Origin: JAEUKQ01 sp044227605
Lineage (GTDB): Bacteria > Pseudomonadota > Alphaproteobacteria > JAEUKQ01
Direction of reading: 5' to 3'
Assembly: GCA_044227605.1 (NCBI GenBank)
Contig: JBGAWJ010000079.1
Location: forward strand, 1-7,460
Length of the DNA stretch: 7,460 nucleotides
This document shows positions 1-6,420 of the stretch, in pieces. The stretch's first letter is position 1; every line of letters begins with the position of its first letter. Position numbers and translations under genes: made by a program. The notes beneath the pieces were generated by a model. That model saw only the letters and a list, made by a program, of their open reading frames with translations, was not told the DNA's origin and searched no databases.

Positions 1-1
1 G

Positions 2-277
2 GATGGTATTAACGCGGTGCGCCAATTATTGCCGCAATGCCAGTTTGATATCAATCGCTGCGCCCGCGGGATTGAGGCGCTGCGGCAATACAGACGGGAA
101 TGGGATGATAAGGGCCAAACCTTCCGCGCCAGCCCCTTGCATGATTGGGCTAGCCATGCCGCGGATGCCTTCCGCTATTTAGCAGTTGGCTGGCGTGACC
201 GCACCCGCGCGTTGCCTACACCCGGCCAAACNNNNNNNNNNCAAACCAACGCTGACTATAATCCGTTCGGGTGGTGA
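2..277 (+). CDS. Phage terminase large subunit, C-terminal end (partial)
   Basis: The frame is open from the left edge (codons start at position 2) and ends with TGA at 275-277, so only the last ~92 codons are present. The stretch HDWASHAADAFRYLAVGW matches the C-terminal end of the RNase H-like nuclease domain of large terminases. In these the Asp of the (S/A)H-x-ADAFRY motif is a metal-binding catalytic residue. The enzyme pumps phage DNA into the prohead using its N-terminal ATPase and cuts it with this nuclease. The reading frame crosses ten Ns (232-241), so the join to the final residues (DYNPFGW) is uncertain. A GTG at 17 is internal and not a real start. The DNA looks more GC-rich than the genes that follow. 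No other phage genes are visible, so this marks a prophage or prophage remnant at the left flank. Confidence 0.8.
   Translation, partial: DGINAVRQLLPQCQFDINRCARGIEALRQYRREWDDKGQTFRASPLHDWASHAADAFRYLAVGWRDRTRALPTPGQXXXXQTNADYNPFGW
232..241. other. Assembly gap (10 Ns)
   Basis: Ten consecutive Ns lie inside the 3' end of the terminase frame. A round number of Ns usually marks a scaffold gap of estimated or unknown length. The sequence on either side may therefore not be contiguous at this spacing. Confidence 0.95.
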
Positions 278-293
278 ATTGATCTATTCCGAT

Positions 294-317
294 TGCCATA
301 AAAATGCCATAATTAGG
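294..317 (+). promoter_or_regulatory. Direct-repeat operator-like box upstream of Ivy-like A
   Basis: TGCCATA (294-300), AAAA spacer (301-304), TGCCATA (305-311), then ATTAGG. From 295 to 317 it matches 2547-2569 at 20 of 23 bases, and it matches the reverse complement of 7092-7111. It ends 46 nt before the ATG at 364. The 7-bp repeats with an 11-bp period resemble boxes bound by OmpR/PhoB-family regulators (E. coli Pho box repeat TGTCATA), though with C in place of T. I see no convincing -35/-10 pair. GGTATCAA at 331-338 is the best -10 candidate. Confidence 0.6.
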
Positions 318-363
318 TTGTAAAAAACTTGGTATCAAGAATTTCCCAATAAGGAACAAACAA

Positions 364-915
364 ATGAAAAATCTGTTCTGGGTTAGAAATAGGTTTAGTG
401 CTATCTTATCTTTTATCGGGATACTGGGTTTGCTGAATTTCTGGACAGTTCCGAACCAGGCACGTACCGTCTCAATATCTTTTGACGCTTGGATTGATCA
501 AAGCCCCCTGCAAGAGATAGAAGGGGTTAATCTTTTCACTCATGGGGATTTTTCTTCCCAGATTAATGGTTTGATACCTTCTGCAGATTGGCTAAATATC
601 AAGACGACCAGTGATTTTTCGGCCCCGGTGCAATCCGTTGGGGATTGGTTGGTCATCATGGCTAAACCGCATTATGGATCCCAAAATGATATTGTTATTC
701 TGATCGATCGACCAAAGCAAAAGATAGTGGCTATTTGTTTGGGCAACCAAGTACCGGTTATTTCTAGTGATGACATTCCCGGTATAGAATATCATCAGCT
801 AGAATATTATCAGGCAGGGGAACGTGTTATAACCGTCGAACGGGAAGTGACGGAAAACTGTGCCAATGGCGATGCCAAATTGGCGGTTGAACGCTGGCAA
901 AAGGCTGTTCGGTAA
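364..915 (+). CDS. Ivy-like exported protein A (putative lysozyme-inhibitor family)
   Basis: 183 aa. ATG is preceded by AAGGAA with good spacing. Residues 1-33 form a Sec signal peptide (basic start, hydrophobic core from about 12 to 30, likely cleavage after NQA). The mature part follows the array's shared plan: WIDQSP at 43-48 (variant of W-V-G-x-x-P), LF at 57-58, a Trp at 76, then SVGDWLVIMAKPHYGSQND from 91. KPHYGSQ (101-107) sits where Ivy proteins carry the CKPHDC lysozyme-binding loop and keeps K-P-H but lacks both loop cysteines. C125 (IVAICL) and C166 (ENCANGDA) are conserved in all six paralogs and may pair. W178 closes the C-terminal A-x-x-A-x-x-W motif. Expected location is the periplasm. 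It stands alone behind its own repeat box; the next gene downstream is decayed. Ivy-like structure is inferred from motifs; the target is unknown. Confidence 0.75.
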   Translation: MKNLFWVRNRFSAILSFIGILGLLNFWTVPNQARTVSISFDAWIDQSPLQEIEGVNLFTHGDFSSQINGLIPSADWLNIKTTSDFSAPVQSVGDWLVIMAKPHYGSQNDIVILIDRPKQKIVAICLGNQVPVISSDDIPGIEYHQLEYYQAGERVITVEREVTENCANGDAKLAVERWQKAVR

Positions 916-977
916 CAATGATAAAAACGACGAGATAATAAGGTAGCGGGTTAACGATAGAAATTAGGAGGATTGAG

Positions 978-1306
978 GTGTATATTCTGGCTGTAATCGA
1001 ACCTGAATTGTCAGGCGCTATATAAGGCAGGACTCTTGAAAATCAGAAGCGAGATTTTACGATCCTGATCTTCCCCTCTATCTCTATAAGCAGCCCTGTC
1101 ATCAAATCTGCGAATATGGTCTTGCTGCGTGGTATCTGGATGAAAATTTCCCGCAGCGATACACTACGGAAAATAAAAAACTGTCTCCCGCTCAGCAAAT
1201 CGAAAGCCTGTGCGTACCGCTTATCAATCAAGATCTCATGTTATCCATTCAACAGGCTGATTATATCCGTTTTTATCAAACAAACCCGTGGCCCGAAGAC
1301 TCTTAA
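978..1306 (+). pseudogene. Decayed second copy of the small six-cysteine exported protein
   Basis: A strong AGGAGG (966-971) precedes a GTG at 978, but that frame stops at 1023-1025 after 15 codons. A different frame is open from 1040 to the TAA at 1304-1306 and reads as plausible protein with no start codon near its beginning. It contains PCHQICEYGLAAWYLD, then LSPAQQIESLC and FYQTNPWPEDS. The last two resemble LTPQSFCKILI and FYQTHPLP at the C-terminus of the intact protein at 2613-3053. I therefore read this as a homolog with a frameshifted and degraded 5' end, originally a partner of Ivy-like A. Its stop overlaps the convergent glycosyltransferase stop by 3 bases. An unusual start or a sequencing error cannot be excluded. 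Confidence 0.5.
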
Positions 1307-2427
1307 ATATTGGCCACAGGTGATAAACGCTGACGGATGGCTTCCTGCAGCTTCTGTTGATACATCAAAATCTCCTTATCCAGCACGAAATTTTCCAAAG
1401 GGGTATTAAAAATCTTTTGGTGCATTTTCATCTTAGATGCTTGCATCCATTTGGCCCAATCTGCGGCACTTTGATCTTTTTGTGCTTGGGTTTTATATTT
1501 TTTCTTATAACGCTCCCGGTATCTTTCCAGCGACACAAAATATTGGCGGCTGATTTTCTGCATAAATTCTTCCCGTGATTTGGTGAGATAATGGTTCACC
1601 CGCAGCTGAAGGCTGTTTAAGGGTTTTTCGGTTGGCCAGTTATGCAGCGGGTTACGGTCTTCATCATAAGCAGGGACGTTATTCAGTAAATGATGGTAAC
1701 GTGCAGCGCTGATGATGGAACGCACCAAACGCGGTTGCACGATTGAACGGTATTGATTGCTTTCCGGCTCATGGTCAGCAAAGCGGTACAGGAAGTTTTC
1801 GGTTACCAATCCTTGCGGTTTTTGTTCATGCCCCGAAAACCCGAAAGTTCGCATGGCAGCCCCCAGGATGGGGATGTCGCTATATTGTTGCAAAATTTCT
1901 GGCAAGGGTCGGCCAGTTGGGGAAAATAAAAACTCATCAGCATCAATAATGGCCAGCCATTTTGTCATAGGGGCGGTGTAGCGGACGACATGGGCATAAC
2001 AAAGATGCTGGTGGTTATATTGCGATAAGAAATTAGGCCAGGGTATCAGCTCCACATAGCCCTCTAGGATAAAGGGTTTTAAAAGAGCCTGAATATTATC
2101 CGAACTGCCATTATCATAAATGATGATTTTTTGGATGCCAACCAACCGGTGAAATTCCAACCACTCAACCATATAAGGCGCTTCATTTTTAATGATCACC
2201 GCGGCCATCAATTGATAGGGAAAATTTTGGTCGCTGACGGCAGGGGCTTTGTTGGGGTCGCGCTCCGGCACATCGACAACCACTGGCTGCCGGATGACTT
2301 TTTCGGATATAGCTGGCAGGCCCAATGCTGAAGCTTTGCGTTTGCGAAAAACCCGCCATCTTTTGTTAATCCAGTAAAGAACTTTACCATCTTTGAGCAG
2401 TTGGGTAATTTTTTTATGAAGCGCCAT
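1303..2427 (-). CDS. Glycosyltransferase, GT92/GT2-like (DUF23-type)
   Basis: 374 aa. The ATG at 2427 has a GAGGA-type ribosome site just upstream. It has no signal peptide, so it is cytoplasmic or membrane-associated through its basic N-terminus (many Lys/Arg in residues 1-32). Family signs in order: AAVIIKNEAPYMVEWLEFH (75-93) and IIIYDNGSSDN (101-111), which form the nucleotide-sugar binding start of this GT-A fold; then WLAIIDADEFLF (157-168), where the D-x-D binds the metal and sugar nucleotide; and NHYLTKSREEF (278-288), the late His/Tyr motif typical of this group. The C-terminal third is Lys/Gln rich and probably helical. It is likely to transfer a sugar onto surface polysaccharide or glycan; donor and acceptor cannot be read. 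It converges on the decayed gene at 978-1306. It looks unrelated in function to the Ivy-like array that surrounds it. Confidence 0.85.
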   Translation of the reverse strand: MALHKKITQLLKDGKVLYWINKRWRVFRKRKASALGLPAISEKVIRQPVVVDVPERDPNKAPAVSDQNFPYQLMAAVIIKNEAPYMVEWLEFHRLVGIQKIIIYDNGSSDNIQALLKPFILEGYVELIPWPNFLSQYNHQHLCYAHVVRYTAPMTKWLAIIDADEFLFSPTGRPLPEILQQYSDIPILGAAMRTFGFSGHEQKPQGLVTENFLYRFADHEPESNQYRSIVQPRLVRSIISAARYHHLLNNVPAYDEDRNPLHNWPTEKPLNSLQLRVNHYLTKSREEFMQKISRQYFVSLERYRERYKKKYKTQAQKDQSAADWAKWMQASKMKMHQKIFNTPLENFVLDKEILMYQQKLQEAIRQRLSPVANI

Positions 2428-2436
2428 CCGTCCTCA

Positions 2437-2562
2437 TCATCCTTCTGAAATACCTAACGCATCTTCAATATATTTTTGAAACAAGTCAAGCCGGGGATGG
2501 GGAAAATCCAGGCAACAAAGAGGTTCTAAGCTGGATAATTCGGAAGGCCACAAAAAAGCCAC
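2437..2562 (-). pseudogene. 3' stub of a truncated minus-strand gene upstream of the glycosyltransferase
   Basis: On the minus strand a frame of about 41 codons ends with TGA at 2437-2439, only 9 bases before the glycosyltransferase ATG, which is typical operon spacing. It reads as believable protein: PSELSSLEPLCCLDF, then HPRLDLFQKYIEDALGISEG. The frame is open only to about 2573. The only candidate start is a GTG at 2562, which lies inside the direct-repeat box of the next plus-strand operon and has no clear ribosome site. I infer that this is the surviving 3' end of a longer gene co-transcribed with the glycosyltransferase, whose 5' part was replaced when the Ivy-like cassette arrived. The family is not recognised. 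Confidence 0.4.
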
Positions 2563-2569
2563 AATTAGG
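2546..2569 (+). promoter_or_regulatory. Direct-repeat operator-like box upstream of the small Cys protein-B-C operon
   Basis: GGCCACA (2546-2552), AAAA, AGCCACA (2557-2563), then ATTAGG. It is a close copy of the box before Ivy-like A, with three substitutions in 23 bases, two of them the same T-to-C change in both repeats. It ends 43 nt before the ATG at 2613. Similarity to the A leader continues weakly, with GGTA(T/A)C about 12-13 nt downstream and an AAGG ribosome site in similar position. Possible -10 elements are TATATA near 2575 and TATTAT near 2592. Confidence 0.6.
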
Positions 2570-2612
2570 GATTATATAGGTGGTAACTGTCTATTATTAA
2601 GGGGCAACGACA

Positions 2613-3053
2613 ATGGGGATCTGGAAGATAAAAACCATATCTTTAGCGATCATCCTAAGTTTTTTGCCAATGACCGGATTGCTAGCAACACAAATTTGCT
2701 TGGCCTGCGTTGAAAGGAATATGCACCCTTACTGCCAGGCCTTAAGAGATGCGGGGTTATTGCGGGAAGGGGTTCCTTTGGTAGGCGATTCGGGGGTATT
2801 GTTTGGCATGTCTGATCCAAAATCCCCTTCTTGCGAAAATATATTAGCAAAATGGGATGTTATGGTAACACTGGATAAATTAGAGTTAAAAGAGCAATTG
2901 TATAAAATAGGTTTATTTTGGGGCAGGGGGTGGATTCCCGATACCCCCCTCACGCCCCAAAGTTTTTGTAAGATATTAATTGATAGAGGGCTTGTGGTTG
3001 ATGATAAAAAACAAGCTTGCCTTGATTTCTATCAAACCCATCCATTGCCGTAA
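2613..3053 (+). CDS. Small exported protein with six cysteines, unknown family
   Basis: 146 aa. ATG follows AAGGGG at 9 nt. Residues 1-26 form a Sec signal peptide with a long hydrophobic core (cleavage probably after LLA). The mature part has six cysteines (29, 32, 41, 74, 119, 136), an even number that suits up to three disulfides in the periplasm. C29-x2-C32 lies close to the mature N-terminus, which recalls a CxxC redox motif, but nothing else resembles thioredoxins. The C-terminus FYQTHPLP and the LTPQSFCKI segment recur in the decayed gene at 978-1306. It is the first gene of an operon: its TAA precedes the start of Ivy-like B by only 17 bases. Both copies of this family sit next to an Ivy-like gene, so a functional partnership is possible but unproven. 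I do not recognise the family. Confidence 0.8.
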   Translation: MGIWKIKTISLAIILSFLPMTGLLATQICLACVERNMHPYCQALRDAGLLREGVPLVGDSGVLFGMSDPKSPSCENILAKWDVMVTLDKLELKEQLYKIGLFWGRGWIPDTPLTPQSFCKILIDRGLVVDDKKQACLDFYQTHPLP

Positions 3054-3070
3054 TGAGAGGGAGTATATGG

Positions 3071-3619
3071 ATGATGAAACGGGCTTATTTTTATGTAGGG
3101 GTCATTTTAAGCATGCTAGCAGTTTTTCCGCAAGCAAACGCCCAAACAATTGATAAAAAATGGCCGCGGTTTGAAGTATGGGTAGGAATAAAACCAACGG
3201 AAAGAATCTTTCGGGGAAAGGGTTTGTTTGAACATCCCGCTTTTCAGGAAGGGATGAAACAATTAAACCTTGAAATGTTATGGAATGATATTTGGCAACC
3301 CAATTACGTTTTTATCAACAAAGTTCAACAAAGCGGGGAATGGATGGTGGTTATGGGCCAACACCCGGATGTGCAAGATAGGGATCTGGTGATTTTTATC
3401 AATCTTACCCACCGGCAGATAGAAGGGGTTTGTTTGGCTGGCACCAAATTTTATAATGCTAATGCTTTTTCCACTCCTCTCTCTAAAACGCAGGTCACCT
3501 ATTATTTAGGGGATAATAGGCAAATCGATCAATCCTTCTCTGTTGAGAATTGCGGGGGTAGCAACTTGCAACAAGTCATCCGTCAATGGCAAGAAGTTCT
3601 GAAATTAGTGGGGGAATAA
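3071..3619 (+). CDS. Ivy-like exported protein B
   Basis: 182 aa from the ATG at 3071. An in-frame ATG at 3053 overlaps the upstream stop (TAATG) but has no ribosome site and would put MRGSIW before the basic signal start. AGAGGGAG (3056-3063) lies 7 nt before 3071, so I prefer the latter. The signal peptide ends at about ANA24. The family plan follows: FEVWVGIKP (34-42), LFEHPAF (52-58), W71 and W75, then EWMVVMGQHPDVQDRDLVIFI (90-110). The loop position carries QHPD without flanking cysteines. C121 (GVCLAG) and C161 (ENCGGSN) are the conserved pair. RQWQEVL ends the C-terminal motif. It is most similar to Ivy-like C and lies between the small Cys protein and C in one operon. Predicted to be periplasmic. 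The inhibitor role is inferred from the family resemblance. Confidence 0.75.
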   Translation: MMKRAYFYVGVILSMLAVFPQANAQTIDKKWPRFEVWVGIKPTERIFRGKGLFEHPAFQEGMKQLNLEMLWNDIWQPNYVFINKVQQSGEWMVVMGQHPDVQDRDLVIFINLTHRQIEGVCLAGTKFYNANAFSTPLSKTQVTYYLGDNRQIDQSFSVENCGGSNLQQVIRQWQEVLKLVGE

Positions 3620-3662
3620 CCCCAGCTAAATTGTAACCTGACTAAAAAGAAAGTGAGAGGCG

Positions 3663-4238
3663 ATGATCAAAAAATTATATGGCTTCGTTTTGATAAGTTT
3701 AAGTTTGGCAATTTTGTCCCAGCCGCTTGATGCACAGGTGCTTAGCCAATTGCCGCAATTTGAAAAATGGGTTGGCAGCCAGCCGGACCAGGAAATTTTG
3801 GGCATGACCTTGTTTGAACATCCAACCTTTCAGCAAGGTATTGAACAGCTGATCCCATTGCAGCAGTGGAACGAGCTTTGGAAAACCTATGTTTTTGCCC
3901 AACCGGTCGGTCAAATGGATCATTGGCTGGTGGTTAGCGGCAGGAAGAAAAATAATCCGGGCGATACGGATCTGAGTATTTTTCTAGACACCACCACCCA
4001 GCAAGTGGTGGGGGTATGTTTAGCATCACATAGCCGCGTATACCCGTATTATCCGGATGCAAATAAAGCCGATGGCGAAGAGCGCCCCTTACATATTACC
4101 CTGGTTAAAGTGCAATATTATATTCCTGCCGGTCAATTAGTTTTCAATGCAACCGACCAATTTGCTGATTGTGGCCACGGTGATGCGGAAAAGGCTATTA
4201 AACAATGGCAAGCGTTGCAAATATTACTGGGGAAATAA
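3663..4238 (+). CDS. Ivy-like exported protein C
   Basis: 191 aa. ATG has GTGAGAGG upstream. The gene starts 43 nt after the stop of B, so it is co-transcribed. The signal peptide runs to LDA24. The mature protein matches B segment by segment: FEKWVGSQP (33-41), LFEHPTF (50-56), W69 and W73, DHWLVVSGRKKNNPGDTDLS (86-105), VVGVCLAS (115-122), QYYIPAGQ (151-158) and FADCGHGDAEKAIKQWQ (167-183). The loop position (GRKKNNPGD) is basic and has no cysteine, unlike D, E and F. C119 and C170 are the conserved pair. B and C look like a tandem duplication. Two hairpins downstream probably end the operon. The periplasmic inhibitor role is inferred from resemblance to Ivy; the target is unknown. Confidence 0.75.
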   Translation: MIKKLYGFVLISLSLAILSQPLDAQVLSQLPQFEKWVGSQPDQEILGMTLFEHPTFQQGIEQLIPLQQWNELWKTYVFAQPVGQMDHWLVVSGRKKNNPGDTDLSIFLDTTTQQVVGVCLASHSRVYPYYPDANKADGEERPLHITLVKVQYYIPAGQLVFNATDQFADCGHGDAEKAIKQWQALQILLGK

Positions 4239-4324
4239 AAACCACGGGGTTTAGATGGTTAATTCTCAGGATGATCCTAAACAGGTTATGATATTACGTT
4301 AGGTTTCTGGTTATTTCCGATTAG

Positions 4325-4366
4325 TAAAGGGAAAACTGGCTTGTAATCAGGCCAATTTCCCCTTTA
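4325..4366. terminator. Strong hairpin between convergent units
   Basis: TAAAGGG...CTGGC at 4325-4340 pairs with GCC...CCCTTTA at 4351-4366: 14 Watson-Crick pairs, one G-U pair, two mismatches and an 8-base loop. It lies between the stop of Ivy-like C and the stop of the EF-hand gene. There is no clear T-run on either side, so it may be a bidirectional or processing hairpin rather than a standard intrinsic terminator. Confidence 0.5.
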
Positions 4367-4393
4367 GTGATAGCAATTGGTTATTGATGAGTC

Positions 4394-4432
4394 AGGAACT
4401 AGCACTGTTCCTTGATATTTTATTGATTTTTT
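4394..4432 (+). terminator. Probable rho-independent terminator of the small Cys protein-B-C operon
   Basis: AGGAAC (4394-4399) and GTTCCT (4407-4412) form a 6-bp stem with a 7-base loop, followed on the plus strand by a T-rich tract with TTTT and TTTTTT. The short stem makes it modest. It runs into the end of the convergent EF-hand gene. Confidence 0.45.
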
Positions 4433-4895
4433 AAGTGCTTCAATTCATTTTTCTGCAATAACCCATCCTCATTCTTATCCAGACGCTCAAACAATTTTTC
4501 TGCCCGGATCAAAAATTCCCCTTTGCTAACCACCCCATCTTGATTGCGGTCAGCCCGGTCATACATTACATTTATCCAACGCTGGCGTTGCCCATGATGT
4601 TGACCATCCCCCTGCCGGTGGTTGCCTTGTTCTTGGTGATGGGTGCGGTTATTACCAAGTTCGCCTTGTTGTCCGCCACTTTGTTGTTGACGGTTTTGGC
4701 GTTCTTGACGGGTTTTGTCAAATTCTTCCCGGCTAATGTTGCCATCCCCGTTTTTATCCAAATAATTAAAAACATCATCTGGCCGTTGGGCGTTGTATCA
4801 CCTGGGTTTTGTGCGGGCTTTTGCGCCATGGCACTCGTTCCCATCAGAATCGACGTGAATGTTGCAATGCAAGAATAACGTAGGAAAGCATTCAT
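4420..4895 (-). pseudogene. Exported EF-hand calcium-binding protein, frameshifted
   Basis: Two frames together make one protein. The first starts at ATG 4895 behind a strong AAGGAGAT site and gives a signal peptide ending at SAMA (residue 24), then QKPAQNPGD. The second frame, open from 4797 to the TAA at 4420-4422, gives RPDDVFNYL followed by three 12-residue EF-hand loops: DKNGDGNISREE, DRNQDGVVSKGE and DKNEDGLLQKNE. A Gln/His-rich linker of about 50 residues separates the first loop from the second. The switch lies between about 4770 and 4800 and needs one missing base (or a -1 shift). Each loop has the Asp/Asn and Gly pattern for calcium. The intact product would be a periplasmic or surface calcium-binding protein of about 157 residues. 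It lies 142 nt downstream of Ivy-like D, so it could be last in that operon or have its own promoter. A sequencing indel is as likely as real decay. Confidence 0.7.
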
Positions 4896-5037
4896 AACCT
4901 ATCTCCTTCATGTAAAAGGTAAAATGACCTTGTTACTAAATGAGACGCGGCAATTGAAAAAAACCTGCACATTTAATTTATCAAAATGCAAAACGAGTTT
5001 TTGAAGGATAGGTAATTGGAGTAAAAAAACCTCTATT

Positions 5038-5730
5038 TTACCGTAATCCTAATTGCATTTTTTGTCCTATTTCTTGCCATATTTGCAGAGCGGTTGCAGG
5101 GTTGGGGGTGGGAAGGCCACTGCCGAAGCAACCCCTGCCGCCGGGGGTATAGATCCTACCGCGCATATCAGAGCTGGACGGTAAAGAAAAACGGATATCA
5201 ACCGATCCCGGCCAGCCAGCCCCATAAAATTGCAATTGCTGGCGGAATCTTTGTTCCATAAAACCGTTCTTATTTTGAATGGCACTCGCTGGCTCTGAAA
5301 CAGAGGTGCAGATGCCCGCCCGGGCGCCATCGCCACTTTCTTCGTAAAAAAAGACATGATGTTCCGGGCAGCCTTGCCACCGGCAAAAAAATCCCACCAC
5401 CAGGACAAAATTATCAACTTTCACTACTTTCGCGTAAGAATCTTGCTTCAAAATGCTTTGCCATAATTGCTCTGCCATTAGGGGAGGCATATTTGCCTCA
5501 AGCAAATGTAAAAAAATCGCCTTGAATTGGGAATCTTCATATAAGATTTTCCCTTGCTTATTTCCCGTGCCAGCAAAAGGATTTTGCCCCACCCAGCCAC
5601 CCAGGGTATAATATTCGTCCGCAAACACGGGGGAGGGGATTGACGCCATTAATAAAAGTAAAGTTAAGCCTATTCTTCTTAACCAACGGATAGAAGAAAA
5701 AAGGTTGAAAGAAGGGGTGAGTGGCCTTAT
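5038..5730 (-). CDS. Ivy-like exported protein D, start codon apparently lost (ATA)
   Basis: The first in-frame ATG (5649) would give MASIPSPVFA, only the tail of a signal peptide. The frame is open upstream to 5745 and encodes the missing part (basic RWLRRIG, then LTLLLLM). AGGAG at 5737-5741 lies 6 nt before an ATA at 5730, exactly where the paralog E has its ATG. No ATG, GTG or TTG exists between. I therefore place the start at ATA 5730 (230 codons). Numbered from 5649, the mature protein has GWVGQNPF (18-25), ILYEDSQF (35-42), W63, and VDNFVLVVGFFCRWQGCPEHHVFFYEE (78-104). The C-x4-C loop (C89, C94) sits at the place of the Ivy CKPHDC loop. C114 and C174 are the conserved second pair. It shares 32 of 52 residues with E across the N-terminal domain. 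Expression may be poor, or the base may be an error. Confidence 0.65.
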   Translation of the reverse strand: MRPLTPSFNLFSSIRWLRRIGLTLLLLMASIPSPVFADEYYTLGGWVGQNPFAGTGNKQGKILYEDSQFKAIFLHLLEANMPPLMAEQLWQSILKQDSYAKVVKVDNFVLVVGFFCRWQGCPEHHVFFYEESGDGARAGICTSVSEPASAIQNKNGFMEQRFRQQLQFYGAGWPGSVDIRFSLPSSSDMRGRIYTPGGRGCFGSGLPTPNPATALQIWQEIGQKMQLGLR

Positions 5731-5736
5731 GATAAA

Positions 5737-5741
5737 CTCCT
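5737..5741 (-). promoter_or_regulatory. Ribosome-binding site that locates the lost start of D
   Basis: AGGAG on the minus strand, 6 nt before ATA 5730. The surrounding bases align with the E leader (CAGGAG, then TTTAT before the start position). It is the only good site near the signal peptide's N-terminus, so it points to the former ATG. Confidence 0.5.
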
Positions 5742-5754
5742 GTCATTAGCTACG

Positions 5755-6360
5755 TTAAAAACCATTTTTGATCGAGGGGCCAATATTTTCCCACATTTTG
5801 ATCAAGGGTTGGGGATTGATATCTTGGCCGAAGCAGCCCTGGCCATATTTTTGTAAATTGATGGTGATCGTGGCGGGCCATTCGCTTCCCAGAAATTGCA
5901 GCGTTTGACGCATCATAACTACACTGCCACTGCTAACCGTTTCAACATTTGATAGACAGATGCCGTAAATACCCGTCACCTCATTGTAAAACAAAATATG
6001 ATGTTCTGGGCAGCCTTGCCATCTGCAATTAAATCCGATGATGGCCACATAGCTACCTGCCTGGACGATTTAGGCTTTTTCTGATTGTTTTAGGATATTT
6101 CCCCAAATTTCTTCCGCCTGCTCGGACGGCATGTTGTTTTTGAGCAGCCCTAGAAAGATGTTTTGGAATTGCTTATCTTGATACAAAGATTGACCCTGGT
6201 GGGTGCCAGTTCTTTCAAAGGGGTTTTGGCCAACCCATCCTTTCAATTCTTGATATGGCTGCGCCCAAGCCAGCTGGCCTGAAAAACAAAATAACAAGCA
6301 AATCCCAACCAGGAAAAAAGATGGAAAGGTTTTATTCGGATAAGGGGATGGTGGGTTCAT
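5755..6360 (-). pseudogene. Ivy-like exported protein E, interrupted by an in-frame TAA
   Basis: One continuous frame from ATG 6360 (AGGAGG upstream) to TAA 5755 would encode 201 codons, but codon 97 is TAA (6070-6072). Both sides are in the same frame and align without gaps to D: KQSEKA-stop-IVQAGSYVAIIGF against KQDSYAKVVKVDNFVLVVGF. The stop sits where D has Lys, so AAA to TAA by one base is the simplest cause. Features: signal peptide 1-33 (AWA), GWVGQNPF 41-48, W86, loop C112-RWQG-C117, GIC135, GC176FG and W190. A GTG at 6048 could restart the second half, but that product would lack a signal peptide. It is tightly linked to D downstream (24 nt from its stop to the D start) and follows F by 60 nt. 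The intact N-terminal product would lack the loop. Confidence 0.75.
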
Positions 6361-6420
6361 ATAATCCTCCTGAATTTTAATTGATAACGAGTTCCTATCA
6401 TGTGATCAAGCACCTCAAAA

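Noticed and set aside
294..317. Sigma-54 promoter or CRISPR-like repeat
   Set aside because: The spacing does not fit GG-N10-GC, and only two short units occur at each site with no spacers, so a regulator-type direct repeat fits better.
1116..1409. Plus-strand ORF of 97 codons across the gene junction
   Set aside because: It runs across the decayed gene and the antisense of the glycosyltransferase; composition is not protein-like and there is no homologous paralog.
4778..4790. Programmed -1 frameshift site in the EF-hand gene
   Set aside because: The local G-TTT-TTA does not fit the X-XXY-YYZ slippery rule, and I see no stimulatory structure. An indel is simpler.
5558..5746. Minus-strand ORF of 62 codons starting MTGVYHKATHPFF
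   Set aside because: It overlaps the signal peptide and N-terminus of D in another frame, and the conserved protein is in the D frame.
6070..6072. TAA as a reassigned sense codon
   Set aside because: TAA ends most genes in the window (A, small Cys protein, B, C, glycosyltransferase), so recoding is not plausible; a nonsense mutation explains it.
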